This document shows positions 7,814 to 15,899 of a DNA stretch of 23,841 nucleotides, one piece after another. A model generated the notes under the pieces. It was not told the DNA's origin. It worked only from the letters and a program-made list of their open reading frames with translations, and did not search any database. Made by a program: the position numbers and the translations under genes. The stretch is from positions 1-23,841 of the forward strand of contig JAXFDG010000199.1 of the NCBI GenBank assembly GCA_034173665.1, read 5' to 3'. Every line of letters begins with the position of its first letter. Position 1 is the stretch's first letter. The stretch is from Arcanobacterium_A sp034173665 (GTDB lineage: Bacteria; Actinomycetota; Actinomycetes; Actinomycetales; Actinomycetaceae).

Positions 7814-8254
7814 ATGGCGGGAATTCGAAAATGCGTGCGTCCACAATGTAAGCAGTCGGCAGTTTCGACAATGACCTACAGCTATGCGCAAGCAACAGCA
7901 GTTGTTGGACCATTAGCACCTTTTCCACAGCCGGGAACATTTGATTTATGTGCGGAACACGCTTTAACAGTGACGGTTCCAACTGGCTGGGAACTCGTTC
8001 GATTAATTACTGACTTTGTGGAAGTTGAACCAAGTACTGATGATTTAACTGCTTTAGCTGATGCGATTCGCGAAGCTTCGCAGCGTGAAGTGCCGGCACC
8101 GCAGCCAGCAGAGCGAAGAGTGCAACGGCCTGCTACCGATATTCAAACCCAGCCGGGGAATCGTGAAGTTTCAGGGTTAAAGATGCCACTGCGTCCAAGA
8201 ATGACGGTAATTGATGGTGGAGAAGAGGGTGGCTCCGACGGCGAGGATATCTGA
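7814..8254 (+). CDS. DUF3499 family protein, possible zinc-ribbon
   Basis: The product is 146 residues from ATG 7814. That start was chosen over an upstream GTG/ATG frame (7730) because family members begin with the IRKCVRPQC-type motif near the N-terminus and because TGGAGGTG precedes this ATG closely. Cysteines C7, C12 and C46 with H49 (CxxxxC and CAEH) look like a small zinc-binding site. The signature YSYAQATAVVGPLAPFPQPG and VPTGWELVRL are characteristic. The C-terminal half (about 75-146) is acidic, Pro/Arg-rich and likely disordered. The function is unknown. In other actinobacteria the gene is commonly between the MMP-like gene and phosphomannomutase manB; here the convergent RDD gene comes next. 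Confidence 0.85.
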   Translation: MAGIRKCVRPQCKQSAVSTMTYSYAQATAVVGPLAPFPQPGTFDLCAEHALTVTVPTGWELVRLITDFVEVEPSTDDLTALADAIREASQREVPAPQPAERRVQRPATDIQTQPGNREVSGLKMPLRPRMTVIDGGEEGGSDGEDI

Positions 8255-8278
8255 ATCAGGAAGGAAATCCTGGTTAGA

Positions 8279-8379
8279 AATCTCTCTCGATAGCGAAATT
8301 TCGAAATATCGATGATGCACTCTTTAAACGTCGATAGCGTAATCTCTCTCAATAACACAATCTCTGAATATCGATAATC
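8279..8379. repeat. Two imperfect 39-bp direct repeats with TCGATA/TATCGA boxes
   Basis: 8279-8317 and 8341-8379 align without gaps at about 30 of 39 positions (period 62 bp); both begin AATCTCTCTC and end near AATATCGAT. TCGATA or TATCGA boxes occur at 8287, 8307, 8331 and 8369, and CGAAATTTCG (8295-8304) is a perfect palindrome. The region sits between the convergent DUF3499 and RDD genes and the second copy reaches the RDD stop codon. TCTCAATA (8347-8354) pairs with TATTGAGA (8384-8391). No T-rich intrinsic terminator is visible. It may end transcription from both sides or be the remnant of a duplication. Confidence 0.6.
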
Positions 8380-9337
8380 AAGATATTGAGAATGGAATAT
8401 CAGCAATTTGAGAATTAAGTTTTTCTCGTTGTGAAGCAATACGCTCACCATTCTTACGTTCGATTTTATATCGAAGTGAGACTACTGCTGAGAGGAATTC
8501 TTCTGCCGGAGTTCCCCAAGGTGGAGCCGGATGAACGTAGTTTTCAGCAGCTGCGGCGAGGGTTTTTGCTTGTGCCTCTCGAACATTTGGGCTGAGTTTT
8601 TGCGCTGTGCGGAAGTGATTCATGATATTTAAATGCAAACCAGCGGGTAAATCTCTGACCTGTGCTAAAGAAGCCCAAGCTAAGAGCGTCGGAGCAATTA
8701 CAATATTAGGTTCGCTGAGTTTTCCTTTGGGCCATCTAACCACATACGTCCCAGCAAACATATCACCAAAGCGTTGAGCTTTTTTGGTTGAGAACACAGC
8801 GAAGCAGGCAACCGCTCCAAGACTCATTAAAATTTCGCCAAGACCAATAGTGGCGCGAATGAAAGATTGCCGAAAGCTGATGGCCCCGCCGTCTACTCTT
8901 ACTACGCGGCAGCGTAGGAGATATTTTCCAAGTGAAGCTCCGCGGGTGAGGGTGGTAATTAATGCTGGGAGAATCCAAAAAAAGATTGCGAGCGTGACAA
9001 TCATCAGGGTATTAAATGTTGCTGGATTAACGGATAGATTATTTACAAAGCTAATAATTATTCCGATTGCTAGTAAGACATACAATATCCAGTCGATTGC
9101 TCCAGAGATAATCCGGCTCAATGCTGTGGCAGAGGGGAGTTCGAGAGCCACTCCTTCGCCAGTAACGATTTCTTCCCCAAAATATCCTTGGTCGCGTAAT
9201 TGCTGGGCGCCGTCGCGGTTTCTTGTGGAGGATTTCAGAGCGCTATTGCTCATTAAGTTGTTGTCGCTGAACTCATGCGAGCAATCATCACTAATTATGT
9301 GTGAGTCCATCTGCGGAGAGAGATTCTGGCTGGGCAT
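8378..9337 (-). CDS. RDD-domain membrane protein
   Basis: This 319-residue protein has a Ser/Asn-rich N-terminus and then the RDD module from about residue 55: EEIVTGEGVALELPSATALSRIISGAIDWIL with R75 and D82, two membrane segments (about 83-100 and 110-130), TRGASLGKYLLRCRVVRVDG (131-150), a third hydrophobic stretch (165-184) and QRFGDMFAGTYVVR with D192. A cytoplasmic C-terminal region of about 110 residues follows. RDD proteins are small membrane proteins; some are linked to ion transport, but the role of this one is unknown. It is divergent from the SpoIIM-like gene, as with Rv3695 and Rv3694c of M. tuberculosis. M1 has no Shine-Dalgarno but TATCAT lies six bases before the ATG, suggesting leaderless translation; M10 and M29 are alternative starts. 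Confidence 0.85.
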   Translation of the reverse strand: MPSQNLSPQMDSHIISDDCSHEFSDNNLMSNSALKSSTRNRDGAQQLRDQGYFGEEIVTGEGVALELPSATALSRIISGAIDWILYVLLAIGIIISFVNNLSVNPATFNTLMIVTLAIFFWILPALITTLTRGASLGKYLLRCRVVRVDGGAISFRQSFIRATIGLGEILMSLGAVACFAVFSTKKAQRFGDMFAGTYVVRWPKGKLSEPNIVIAPTLLAWASLAQVRDLPAGLHLNIMNHFRTAQKLSPNVREAQAKTLAAAAENYVHPAPPWGTPAEEFLSAVVSLRYKIERKNGERIASQREKLNSQIADIPFSIS

Positions 9338-9408
9338 AACTCAATGATAGCTGAGCCTAACTTTAAAGGGTGATTCTCATTTTTCTGAAAATATGGCAGA
9401 GTAGAAGA

Positions 9409-10401
9409 GTGGATTCACTTGCATTTGCAAACGCTCGAAAAGAGCAATGGGAGCGTCTGGAAAAATTGACTCGCCAGCGTCAGCTTAATGGTGCAGAGAG
9501 TGATGAACTATATCGCCTGTACCAAAGTGCGGCTGGAGATTTAGCGTATGTGCGCACAAATATTCCCGATCCAGAGATTGTGTTGCGGTTATCGGCATTA
9601 CTTGGACGAACACGTTCTCGAATTACTAGTAACTCGATAAATGCATTTCGCGCAATCCGCGATTTTTTCGTGATTACTTTACCGCTTTCGGTCTATCGGA
9701 TTCGTTGGTGGGTGCTGGTAGTAAGTCTTGCATGCATCGCAATTTTCTTCGGAGTGCTTTTTACGGTGATGTTGAATCCAGCTTTATTGGAACAACTTGG
9801 GTCAGAAGAACAACTTGATTATTATGCACGAGTTGCTTTCGAAGCCTATTACAGCGAATATAGTAACTCTGATTTTGCCGCAATGGTTTGGACTAATAAT
9901 GCCTGGATTGCAGTAACGACTATTGCAGGTGGAATTACTGGTGTTTTCCCGCTCTATATGCTCTGGAGTAATTCTTTAGCTGTGGGGCAAGCAGGGGCAG
10001 TTCTTGAATCTCGCGATATGCTTGACGTTTTTTTCCAGCTGATTTTGCCACATGGGCAACTAGAATTATGCGCAGTATTTATCGCTGGGGCGGCTGCGTT
10101 TAAACTTTTTTGGGCATGGGTTCGCCCGCGAAATTATCCGCGAATTGAGGCCCTTGCGCGCGAAGGAAAATATACGGTAATGGTAACCATTGCGTTAGTC
10201 ATTGCATTATTTGCCGCTGGTCTTGTGGAAGGGTTTGTTACTCCTTCTAGTCTTGACTGGTGGGTGAAAATTTTAATTGGTTCTTTTGTCTTTTTAGCGT
10301 TTTGGTTCTGGATTATTTATTGCGGACGGCGTGCGCTGAAACAAGCGCAAGAGATTTCTGAAGTTAACCCGGAGATCGGGTGGACAGTCGCATACGCTTG
10401 A
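9409..10401 (+). CDS. Stage II sporulation protein M-like (SpoIIM/DUF95) membrane protein
   Basis: The product is 330 residues from GTG 9409. That start was chosen because family members begin with the (V/M)D-x-FANARKEQWERLEKL motif, here immediately after GTG; an upstream in-frame GTG at 9370 would add 13 unrelated residues. The N-terminal cytoplasmic part (1-98) is helical and contains RLYQSAAGDLAYVRT. Membrane segments are near 99-121, 165-188, 222-238, 256-275 and 286-305. The family hallmark PHGQLEL is at 214-220, followed by AVFIAGAAAFKLFWAW. Such proteins occur in non-sporulating actinobacteria within MoxR/DUF58 clusters, where they are thought to act with RDD and DUF58 proteins; the exact role is unknown. 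The gene converges with the DUF58 gene across a 12-bp gap. Confidence 0.87.
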   Translation: MDSLAFANARKEQWERLEKLTRQRQLNGAESDELYRLYQSAAGDLAYVRTNIPDPEIVLRLSALLGRTRSRITSNSINAFRAIRDFFVITLPLSVYRIRWWVLVVSLACIAIFFGVLFTVMLNPALLEQLGSEEQLDYYARVAFEAYYSEYSNSDFAAMVWTNNAWIAVTTIAGGITGVFPLYMLWSNSLAVGQAGAVLESRDMLDVFFQLILPHGQLELCAVFIAGAAAFKLFWAWVRPRNYPRIEALAREGKYTVMVTIALVIALFAAGLVEGFVTPSSLDWWVKILIGSFVFLAFWFWIIYCGRRALKQAQEISEVNPEIGWTVAYA

Positions 10402-10404
10402 TGA

Positions 10405-10418
10405 TTTAAGAGCTTAAA
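10405..10418. other. Small dyad between convergent SpoIIM-like and DUF58 genes
   Basis: TTTAAG (10405-10410) and CTTAAA (10413-10418) are inverted around two bases, in the 12-bp gap between the two stops. It is AT-rich and too weak to call a terminator with confidence. Confidence 0.2.
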
Positions 10419-11706
10419 GTTTTCCGCGGGCTTTTAGTTCAAGATAAGTATCGGCCACGGCTGCTGGGAGATTTTCCGAATCAGCAGTAACTAGATGAGC
10501 GCCAAGTCTTCGAACGGTTTTTGCAATAGCGTTCTTTTCGAGTCTTGCTCTTTCTTGTGCGGAGTGAAGATACAACTCAGATTGTGGATTGTTTTCTGAG
10601 CCTAAATTCTCAAGTCTTGGTTCGTCTATTGCGGCGACTAATACTTGCCGTTTGCGAGTTAATGCGGGAAGAGTTTGTAATAGACCATCACTAATCGTGC
10701 CGACGCCAAAAGCAGTTAATAAAACTACAAGCGAGGCTTGTTTTGCTGATTTTTCTATTTCTGCTTGTGCAAGTTGCCAATCGGTGAATGCGAGAACCGG
10801 TTCTACATCAGCCATTTTCTGCGCAATCCGATGAATTAAATGTTCGCCACGACCTTGATTGATTCGCCCGCGAATTTGCGCATCTAGTGCAAATATATCT
10901 ACTTGGTCTCCAGCACGTTGGGCGAGAGCTGCAGTGAGAAATGCGGATTCTAAGTATGTGTCAAAGGCGGGGAACTCGCTGAAACGTAGTGCGCCAGCGC
11001 GTCCAGAGTCAAGAATAATAACAACTTTTCGATCTCTTTCTGGGCGCCAAGTGCGAACGAGTGTTTCTCCCAATCTGGCTGAAGAACGCCAATCAATTGC
11101 GCGCACATCATCCCCTGCGGCATATTCGCGTAATGAATCAAATTCTGTTCCTTGACCACGTACCAGTAATAGTGCGCGTCCTTCTAATTCGCGTAGACGC
11201 TGAATTCTGGAAGGAAGATGTTTTCGGGAAGTGAATGGTGGTAATACGCGTAGCGCCCAATCTACTGGATGGGTGCTTTGCCGTCCGGCTAATCCGAGTG
11301 GGCCGTAGGTGCGAACGCTTACTGCTTCTGCACGAATAGTTCCACGACGTTGTGGGTTGAGCGTCGTGATGAAATTTGCTGATTCTTGCACAGATAAAGA
11401 AAATTCATGAATGGTATCAGTAGCTTTTGCTGACGGCGGCCAAAGCTCTCGTAGTGCACCAGTAACTTTTGTTTTTGCCCAATTCGTGAGGATTAGTTCA
11501 GCAGTGAATAGTTCATTGGTTTTCGCAGTAGAGGCTGCATTCCGAGTTATTGCTAAGAACTGTGATTTTGGCGCGAGAAGTACATCTACCAAACATAGGA
11601 GCGTCAGAAGTATTTGCACAGCGACAACAGCTTCAGTGCTCAGTGTTAACAGCCCGATTAATACTCCGATAAGTGACAGGAGAACTACTCTTGAACGGAT
11701 AAACAT
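10414..11706 (-). CDS. DUF58 (von Willebrand A-like) membrane protein
   Basis: This 430-residue protein has two adjacent N-terminal membrane segments (about 7-45), a beta-rich region, and the DUF58 signature GTEFDSLREYAAGDDVRAID continuing WRSSARLGETLVRTW (186-220). The VWA-like strand KVVIILDSGRAGALRFSEF (227-245) follows. DUF58 proteins are the usual partners of MoxR AAA+ ATPases. The pair is thought to work as a metal-dependent chaperone or assembly factor for membrane or secreted complexes, shown for a few MoxR/VWA systems but not for this one. Its ATG overlaps the moxR stop (TGATG), so translation is coupled. It is the last gene of the minus-strand operon and the Rv3693-type member. Confidence 0.92.
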   Translation of the reverse strand: MFIRSRVVLLSLIGVLIGLLTLSTEAVVAVQILLTLLCLVDVLLAPKSQFLAITRNAASTAKTNELFTAELILTNWAKTKVTGALRELWPPSAKATDTIHEFSLSVQESANFITTLNPQRRGTIRAEAVSVRTYGPLGLAGRQSTHPVDWALRVLPPFTSRKHLPSRIQRLRELEGRALLLVRGQGTEFDSLREYAAGDDVRAIDWRSSARLGETLVRTWRPERDRKVVIILDSGRAGALRFSEFPAFDTYLESAFLTAALAQRAGDQVDIFALDAQIRGRINQGRGEHLIHRIAQKMADVEPVLAFTDWQLAQAEIEKSAKQASLVVLLTAFGVGTISDGLLQTLPALTRKRQVLVAAIDEPRLENLGSENNPQSELYLHSAQERARLEKNAIAKTVRRLGAHLVTADSENLPAAVADTYLELKARGKL

Positions 11707-12680
11707 CAGCGTGGAACCGGGATCGTGTTCAGAATTGAGGTGAGAACTTGTTCGCGAGTTAAACCATCAAGCTCTGCTTCTGATTGGAGTTGAATTCGAT
11801 GGGCAAGTGTGGGGATTGCAAGTGCTTTTACATCGTCAGGAAGCACGTAGGAACGGCCATTTAGCCAGGCCCATGCACGAGAAACTTGGAGGAGTGCAGT
11901 AGCGCCACGTGGAGAGACTCCTAGTTGAGTGAAAGGAGATGTGCGTGTTGCTTGCACAATCTCCACAATGTAATTCAAGACCATTTGATGGGCTTCGATT
12001 TGTTGAACTTGTGCGCGAGCTTGGAGGATATCCTCTTTGCTCGCCGCAGCATTAATATCGGCAGTTGAAAGATCTCTTGGATCAAAATGATTTGCATGAC
12101 GCCGCAGCATTTCAACTTCTACTTCTGGAGTTGGAAGAGGGAGCGTTACTTTTAGCAAAAATCGATCGAGCTGTGCTTCTGGCAAGCTATAGGTTCCCTC
12201 ATATTCGATTGGATTTTGGGTGGCAACAACAATAAAAGGGGATTGAAGCGTGCGAGGTTCTCCGTCTACTGTAACTTGCCGTTCTGCCATTGCTTCGAGT
12301 AGTGCAGCTTGAGTCTTTGGGGGAGTTCTATTTATTTCATCTGCAAGGAGAATATTGGTAAAAATTGGACCAGCGCGGAAGCTAAAGCTGGCGTTGGAAG
12401 AATTATAAATCAGTGATCCAGTAAGATCGCCAGGCATTAAATCTGGGGTGAATTGGACTCGTTTGTGGTCTAGGGAAACAGCTTCAGCAAGTGATTTTAC
12501 AAGAAGCGTTTTTGCCGTTCCGGGAACGCCTTCAAGGAGCACGTGTCCATCACAGAGCAGCCCGATAAGAACAGCGCTTACGGCTTCATCTTGACCAACT
12601 ACGGCTTTATGAATTTCTTCGCGGATTGCGTGAAATTTTGCTGTTAGTGTGGCGGTTTCATTCAAATCTTCAGCGTTCAT
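11706..12680 (-). CDS. moxR: MoxR-family AAA+ ATPase
   Basis: This 324-residue protein has the MoxR AAA+ order: VGQDEAVSAVLIGLLCDGHVLLEG (28-51), Walker A GVPGTAKT (51-58), ILLADEINR Walker B (110-118), sensor-1 region VVATQNPIEYEGTYSLPEAQ (151-170) with LDRFLL, and a C-terminal lid with GVSPRGATALLQVSRAWAWL. ATP hydrolysis is expected; the enzyme is predicted to act with the DUF58 product as a chaperone at the membrane. It corresponds to the MoxR2 (Rv3692) type by neighbourhood. The ATG overlaps the stop of the DUF4350 gene (ATGA) and its stop overlaps the DUF58 start, giving tight stoichiometric coupling. No Shine-Dalgarno of its own is needed. All key residues appear intact. Confidence 0.95.
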   Translation of the reverse strand: MNAEDLNETATLTAKFHAIREEIHKAVVGQDEAVSAVLIGLLCDGHVLLEGVPGTAKTLLVKSLAEAVSLDHKRVQFTPDLMPGDLTGSLIYNSSNASFSFRAGPIFTNILLADEINRTPPKTQAALLEAMAERQVTVDGEPRTLQSPFIVVATQNPIEYEGTYSLPEAQLDRFLLKVTLPLPTPEVEVEMLRRHANHFDPRDLSTADINAAASKEDILQARAQVQQIEAHQMVLNYIVEIVQATRTSPFTQLGVSPRGATALLQVSRAWAWLNGRSYVLPDDVKALAIPTLAHRIQLQSEAELDGLTREQVLTSILNTIPVPR

Positions 12681-13903
12681 AATGAGTCTTTCTGTAGTTG
12701 TTGATGAAGCTGTTGTAGTTCTTTTTCAAGTTTTTGTAGATCATTTTCGGTGCGAATTGTGCGGGTGAAGAGTAATTCGTTAATCAGGGTTGTGGAATTT
12801 CCTGATTGTTGTGCAAATACACCAGAAATTTGTTCGGATGAGCTTTGATAGGTAAGTCCGTATTTGGTGGAATAACTTGCAATAAAGTTTGCTCGTTTTA
12901 TTTTTGCTAAATGTGGAAAATCGCGACTTGCGCGATAGAGCTGTGCCCGTCCTAAATCTGCCTCACCTGCGGGGACAATAACTGGCATTGGTTCAGGAAC
13001 AAGTTTTCCAAACCGGCGGGCTTGATAGAGTAAAAGCCACAGAACGCAGAATAAACTGGAGGTGAATAGAACATTTAACCACGGAATAGTGAATTCGCTT
13101 AAGGGTTCAGTTTCATTCCCAAATGAAGAATAATTTTCAATCCAAAATAGGTATTTACTTTGTCCGAGGAAATTTAGGGCAAGTGCAGCGTTTCCAGCTT
13201 TTTGTAAGTTCTTATTCTCCCAAATTGTTCCTGTTGATAGCGCAGATACTTGGGGGAACTTTTTACTCGTTAGGAGCACAGCTAAGTTATCTGTACTGGT
13301 TTCATTTCCTAGGGTAAAGCATGAGGTTGAAATACTACTAGAGTTATATGTAAATAACTTATCTATTGGCTCGATTGTTTTTGCAGATACAGCGCGGGAG
13401 TCTGCACAATTAGCTTTCACCGGGGAATTATCTGCGGCTTCTCTGTCTACTAAAAGCTCATCTGAGCTAAAGCCCCAATCATTAAGATTCCAAAAATAGT
13501 TCTTTGTTATTAAAACAATATTCGCGCCGGTTTCAAGAAGTTCAGATACTTCGGGAGCGGAAAGTGAATCAGGGTTAATTACGAGAATTGTTACGGCTTC
13601 TTTTCGTGTTTCAGCTGAATCTGTATCTTTTAATGTTTCTTGCGAAATAATCTCGGATATTTGTGAAAATTTTTCTTGAGTATCGATATGGCGCAACTCG
13701 ACTCCGCGGTTTTGCACAATTGCTGCTAGAGCGCCTGCACCGTTAGTACTAGTGGAGGTGGGGGAGAGCCACCTCCCATCGACGGCTCGATTAAAGACAA
13801 CATTTGCCAACATTGCCAACAATATGCAGGAGATAAACCCGAAGGTAAGAGCCACAGGGAACTTTTTCCGCGGTTTCGCTTTTAAGAATAGGGCTTCATT
13901 CAT
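12677..13903 (-). CDS. DUF4350 membrane protein
   Basis: This 408-residue protein has one membrane helix at about 16-38, an extracytoplasmic domain (about 40-270) with NGAGALAAIVQNRGVELRHID (54-74), a second helix at 274-294, and a cytoplasmic tail with FGKLVPEPMPVIVPAGEADLGRAQLYR (298-324), characteristic of DUF4350. The last 25 residues form a short Gln/Leu/Lys-rich coiled coil. The exported domain resembles GATase/IFT52-like folds in this family; ligand and function are unknown. It has three cysteines in the exported part. It sits between DUF4129 and moxR with ATGA overlaps at both ends, the same order as the Rv3691-Rv3690 region of M. tuberculosis as remembered. Its constant companions suggest it is a client or sensor of the MoxR/DUF58 machine. 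Confidence 0.85.
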   Translation of the reverse strand: MNEALFLKAKPRKKFPVALTFGFISCILLAMLANVVFNRAVDGRWLSPTSTSTNGAGALAAIVQNRGVELRHIDTQEKFSQISEIISQETLKDTDSAETRKEAVTILVINPDSLSAPEVSELLETGANIVLITKNYFWNLNDWGFSSDELLVDREAADNSPVKANCADSRAVSAKTIEPIDKLFTYNSSSISTSCFTLGNETSTDNLAVLLTSKKFPQVSALSTGTIWENKNLQKAGNAALALNFLGQSKYLFWIENYSSFGNETEPLSEFTIPWLNVLFTSSLFCVLWLLLYQARRFGKLVPEPMPVIVPAGEADLGRAQLYRASRDFPHLAKIKRANFIASYSTKYGLTYQSSSEQISGVFAQQSGNSTTLINELLFTRTIRTENDLQKLEKELQQLHQQLQKDSL

Positions 13904-14649
13904 TGTTGAAGCTCCTGCACTGGAATACCGCCAAGAGTTACTGTGGTTCGGTTTTTCGTTTCAAGTTTTGGCGTATTTACGACGTGCTGTTGTAGTGAGC
14001 TGACAACAGCAATGGCTTCGTTATCGGGAGTTTTCAATCCGTAATAAACTTTGTTAAACCAATTTGCGGATTCGGTGAAGAGCAGGGGATTCCCAAGAGT
14101 TTTACTGCCAATAAGAGCAGCTTCTGAGGCAGTCATTCCCGGATAAATTTGTAAGTATCCTAGTTCTTCGCTTTTTCGGATAATGCCACGGAACTTTTCG
14201 ACTAGCGCAAGCTGAAGATTACCGGAACTAAGTGCTGTTTCGGCAGCTGCAAAGAGGGAAGAAGAATCACGATTATCATCGAACAAGGTAGCTTGATTTT
14301 CTGAATTGATTGCCTTTTTTGTTGTTCTGCGCCAATTAGCGCCAAATCTTATTACGAGGATAGCTGTTAATATTGCAAATATTAAGGCGGCTATGGCGGT
14401 GATAATTCCAGTTGCGCTGATATCTCCGTCAGGAGTCACGAACCAACGTTCAAAAAGTGCAAAAATCCATTTTAGTAATCGCTCCAAGATTGACTCCTGA
14501 AGATGATACTTAAGTTTTGAGAGTTCTGTATCCGCAAGCTCACGCGCGGCGTCGTCGTCAATTAAAGAAAACGATAAATTTTTTAGGCGGATTATTTCGT
14601 GCCAAATTAAATCAATTTGACGTCCGGAGAAAAGTTCGGAGAGCTGCAT
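13900..14649 (-). CDS. DUF4129 membrane protein
   Basis: This 249-residue protein has an N-terminal amphipathic segment (1-75), a single membrane helix near 79-102, and a C-terminal cytoplasmic DUF4129 domain (about 130-225). The domain contains ALVEKFRGIIRKSEELGYLQI (148-168), PGMTASEAALIG (170-181) and FTESANWFNKVYYGLK (191-206). DUF4129 also forms the C-terminus of some transglutaminase-like membrane proteins associated with MoxR/DUF58 genes, consistent with this context. The function is unknown. The stop overlaps the DUF4350 start. The gene begins 47 bp after the upstream membrane-protein gene with a weak AAGACG ribosome site. Confidence 0.83.
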   Translation of the reverse strand: MQLSELFSGRQIDLIWHEIIRLKNLSFSLIDDDAARELADTELSKLKYHLQESILERLLKWIFALFERWFVTPDGDISATGIITAIAALIFAILTAILVIRFGANWRRTTKKAINSENQATLFDDNRDSSSLFAAAETALSSGNLQLALVEKFRGIIRKSEELGYLQIYPGMTASEAALIGSKTLGNPLLFTESANWFNKVYYGLKTPDNEAIAVVSSLQQHVVNTPKLETKNRTTVTLGGIPVQELQQ

Positions 14650-14696
14650 AGTGTGCGTCTTTCAGCCGTTCTCTTTTGCCATGCTGAGGAGGTCTC

Positions 14697-15899
14697 TCAT
14701 GAACGAGAAGCAGCCTCATGAAGCAGGGCTTGATGGAAATTTTCTCTCTTGAATCGCATATTTACATAGACGACATTTGTGAAAGCAGTGTAGAACGGAA
14801 GGAAAATAATACTAATCATGAAAGTGGTGATGTAATTTAAAATCACTATCATGGTCTCGTTCATTCCTTCGCCCGCCATCAAGAATATTGGTGCAGCAGT
14901 AAACATAAAGCTGAGAACGCCGGTAAGAGCACCCACTAGTAATGAAGAAAGAATTAGCAGGCCGATTAAATGGCCAACAGAGCCTTTAGTTAAATGTAAG
15001 GAACGTTTGATTGCAGTGATTGGCCCGATATCTTCGGCCACGAGCGCGCTAGCAGAGAGCATTAGGCGGACGTAAAACACCAAACCAATGATGTAGGTCA
15101 GAATCAAAAGTGGGGGCATCCAAAGGAAGATGGCTCCACTATCGAACGATTCGCTCAAATTTCCGCCACTAAATAGTGTGATAAGAGCGACGAGAAGAAT
15201 TCCTAACACAAGTACTGCTGCTGTCACAATTGCAATCAGAATCAACGACAGTCCGATTAGTCGTGCAGCTAACGAGCCAAGCTTTGGTTTAGTGAGGGAC
15301 CAAGTTTGTCCGAGACTAAGTTTGTAGCCGCGAACAGAGGCAACTGTAACTCGAGTACCTGCAACGGCAATAATTATTGTTTGAAGAATTGTAAAAGCAA
15401 GGAAAATAAACACGGAAAGTCCGATTAATGCGGCCGCTCCTTCTGGAATGGTGAAGGCCTCAGAATTTTCTTCAAGGCTAAAGGCTGCGCCGAAAGCTGA
15501 TGTAAGAAGAGAAGTTTCCCCTAGCAAGAACAATAAACCGTAGGAGATTGTGCTCGTTATTAAGGTGACAATCATTGGGAAAATAATCAAAGCGCGGGGA
15601 TTGAATTTCAAGATGCGGATGATTGCGTCAATGGTATCGGCAACTCCTAGCGGACGCATTGGGATTACCGTGCGCCAACCAGCAACGTGTTGTGTTGCAC
15701 GTACATCTGAATTGCCATATTGACCATATCCCGAAGTGTCATATTGTGTATTCGGCGTTTGGGTATGGGAATAAGGGGCTTGGGGATAAGAGTTCCCTGG
15801 TTGAGAGAAAGATGTAGCTGGTTGTGCCGGAGGAGTGAGCGGTTGCTGAGCGCCTGTACCGTGCTGGGCTGCATTCGGATCAAACGGTGGCAATGTCAT
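14697..15899 (-). CDS. Polytopic membrane protein with Pro/Gln/Tyr-rich N-terminus (glycerophosphodiester-phosphodiesterase membrane-domain type)
   Basis: This 400-residue protein has a low-complexity cytoplasmic N-terminus (1-75), rich in Pro, Gln, Tyr, Ser and Thr, then MRPLGVADTIDAIIRILKFNP (81-101). About six membrane segments follow, near 103-125, 155-180, 213-243, 262-284, 310-336 and 350-375. The stretch LVAEDIGPITAIKRSLHLTKGS (286-307) is typical of the membrane domain seen fused to some glycerophosphoryl diester phosphodiesterases, but no phosphodiesterase domain is present. It matches the position of Rv3689 at the head of this operon. The function is unknown. AGGAG six bases before the ATG is a good ribosome site, and the gene is first in a five-gene run whose later junctions mostly overlap. 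Confidence 0.82.
   Translation of the reverse strand: MTLPPFDPNAAQHGTGAQQPLTPPAQPATSFSQPGNSYPQAPYSHTQTPNTQYDTSGYGQYGNSDVRATQHVAGWRTVIPMRPLGVADTIDAIIRILKFNPRALIIFPMIVTLITSTISYGLLFLLGETSLLTSAFGAAFSLEENSEAFTIPEGAAALIGLSVFIFLAFTILQTIIIAVAGTRVTVASVRGYKLSLGQTWSLTKPKLGSLAARLIGLSLILIAIVTAAVLVLGILLVALITLFSGGNLSESFDSGAIFLWMPPLLILTYIIGLVFYVRLMLSASALVAEDIGPITAIKRSLHLTKGSVGHLIGLLILSSLLVGALTGVLSFMFTAAPIFLMAGEGMNETMIVILNYITTFMISIIFLPFYTAFTNVVYVNMRFKRENFHQALLHEAASRS

Noticed and set aside
8279..8379. CRISPR-like direct repeats
   Set aside because: Only two imperfect copies, a short interval and no cas genes.
8784..9347. 187-codon plus-strand open frame opposite the RDD gene
   Set aside because: It is antisense to a clear RDD protein, has no family motif and no ribosome site.
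10414..12680. MoxR-DUF58 pair as a defence system (MoxR/vWA-type antiphage modules)
   Set aside because: The gene set is the conserved core-genome cluster of actinobacteria, without effector domains or mobile-element context.
14650..14696. Possible small gene or promoter between the membrane-protein and DUF4129 genes
   Set aside because: Only 47 bp, with no -10/-35 pair or open frame; most likely an operon spacer.
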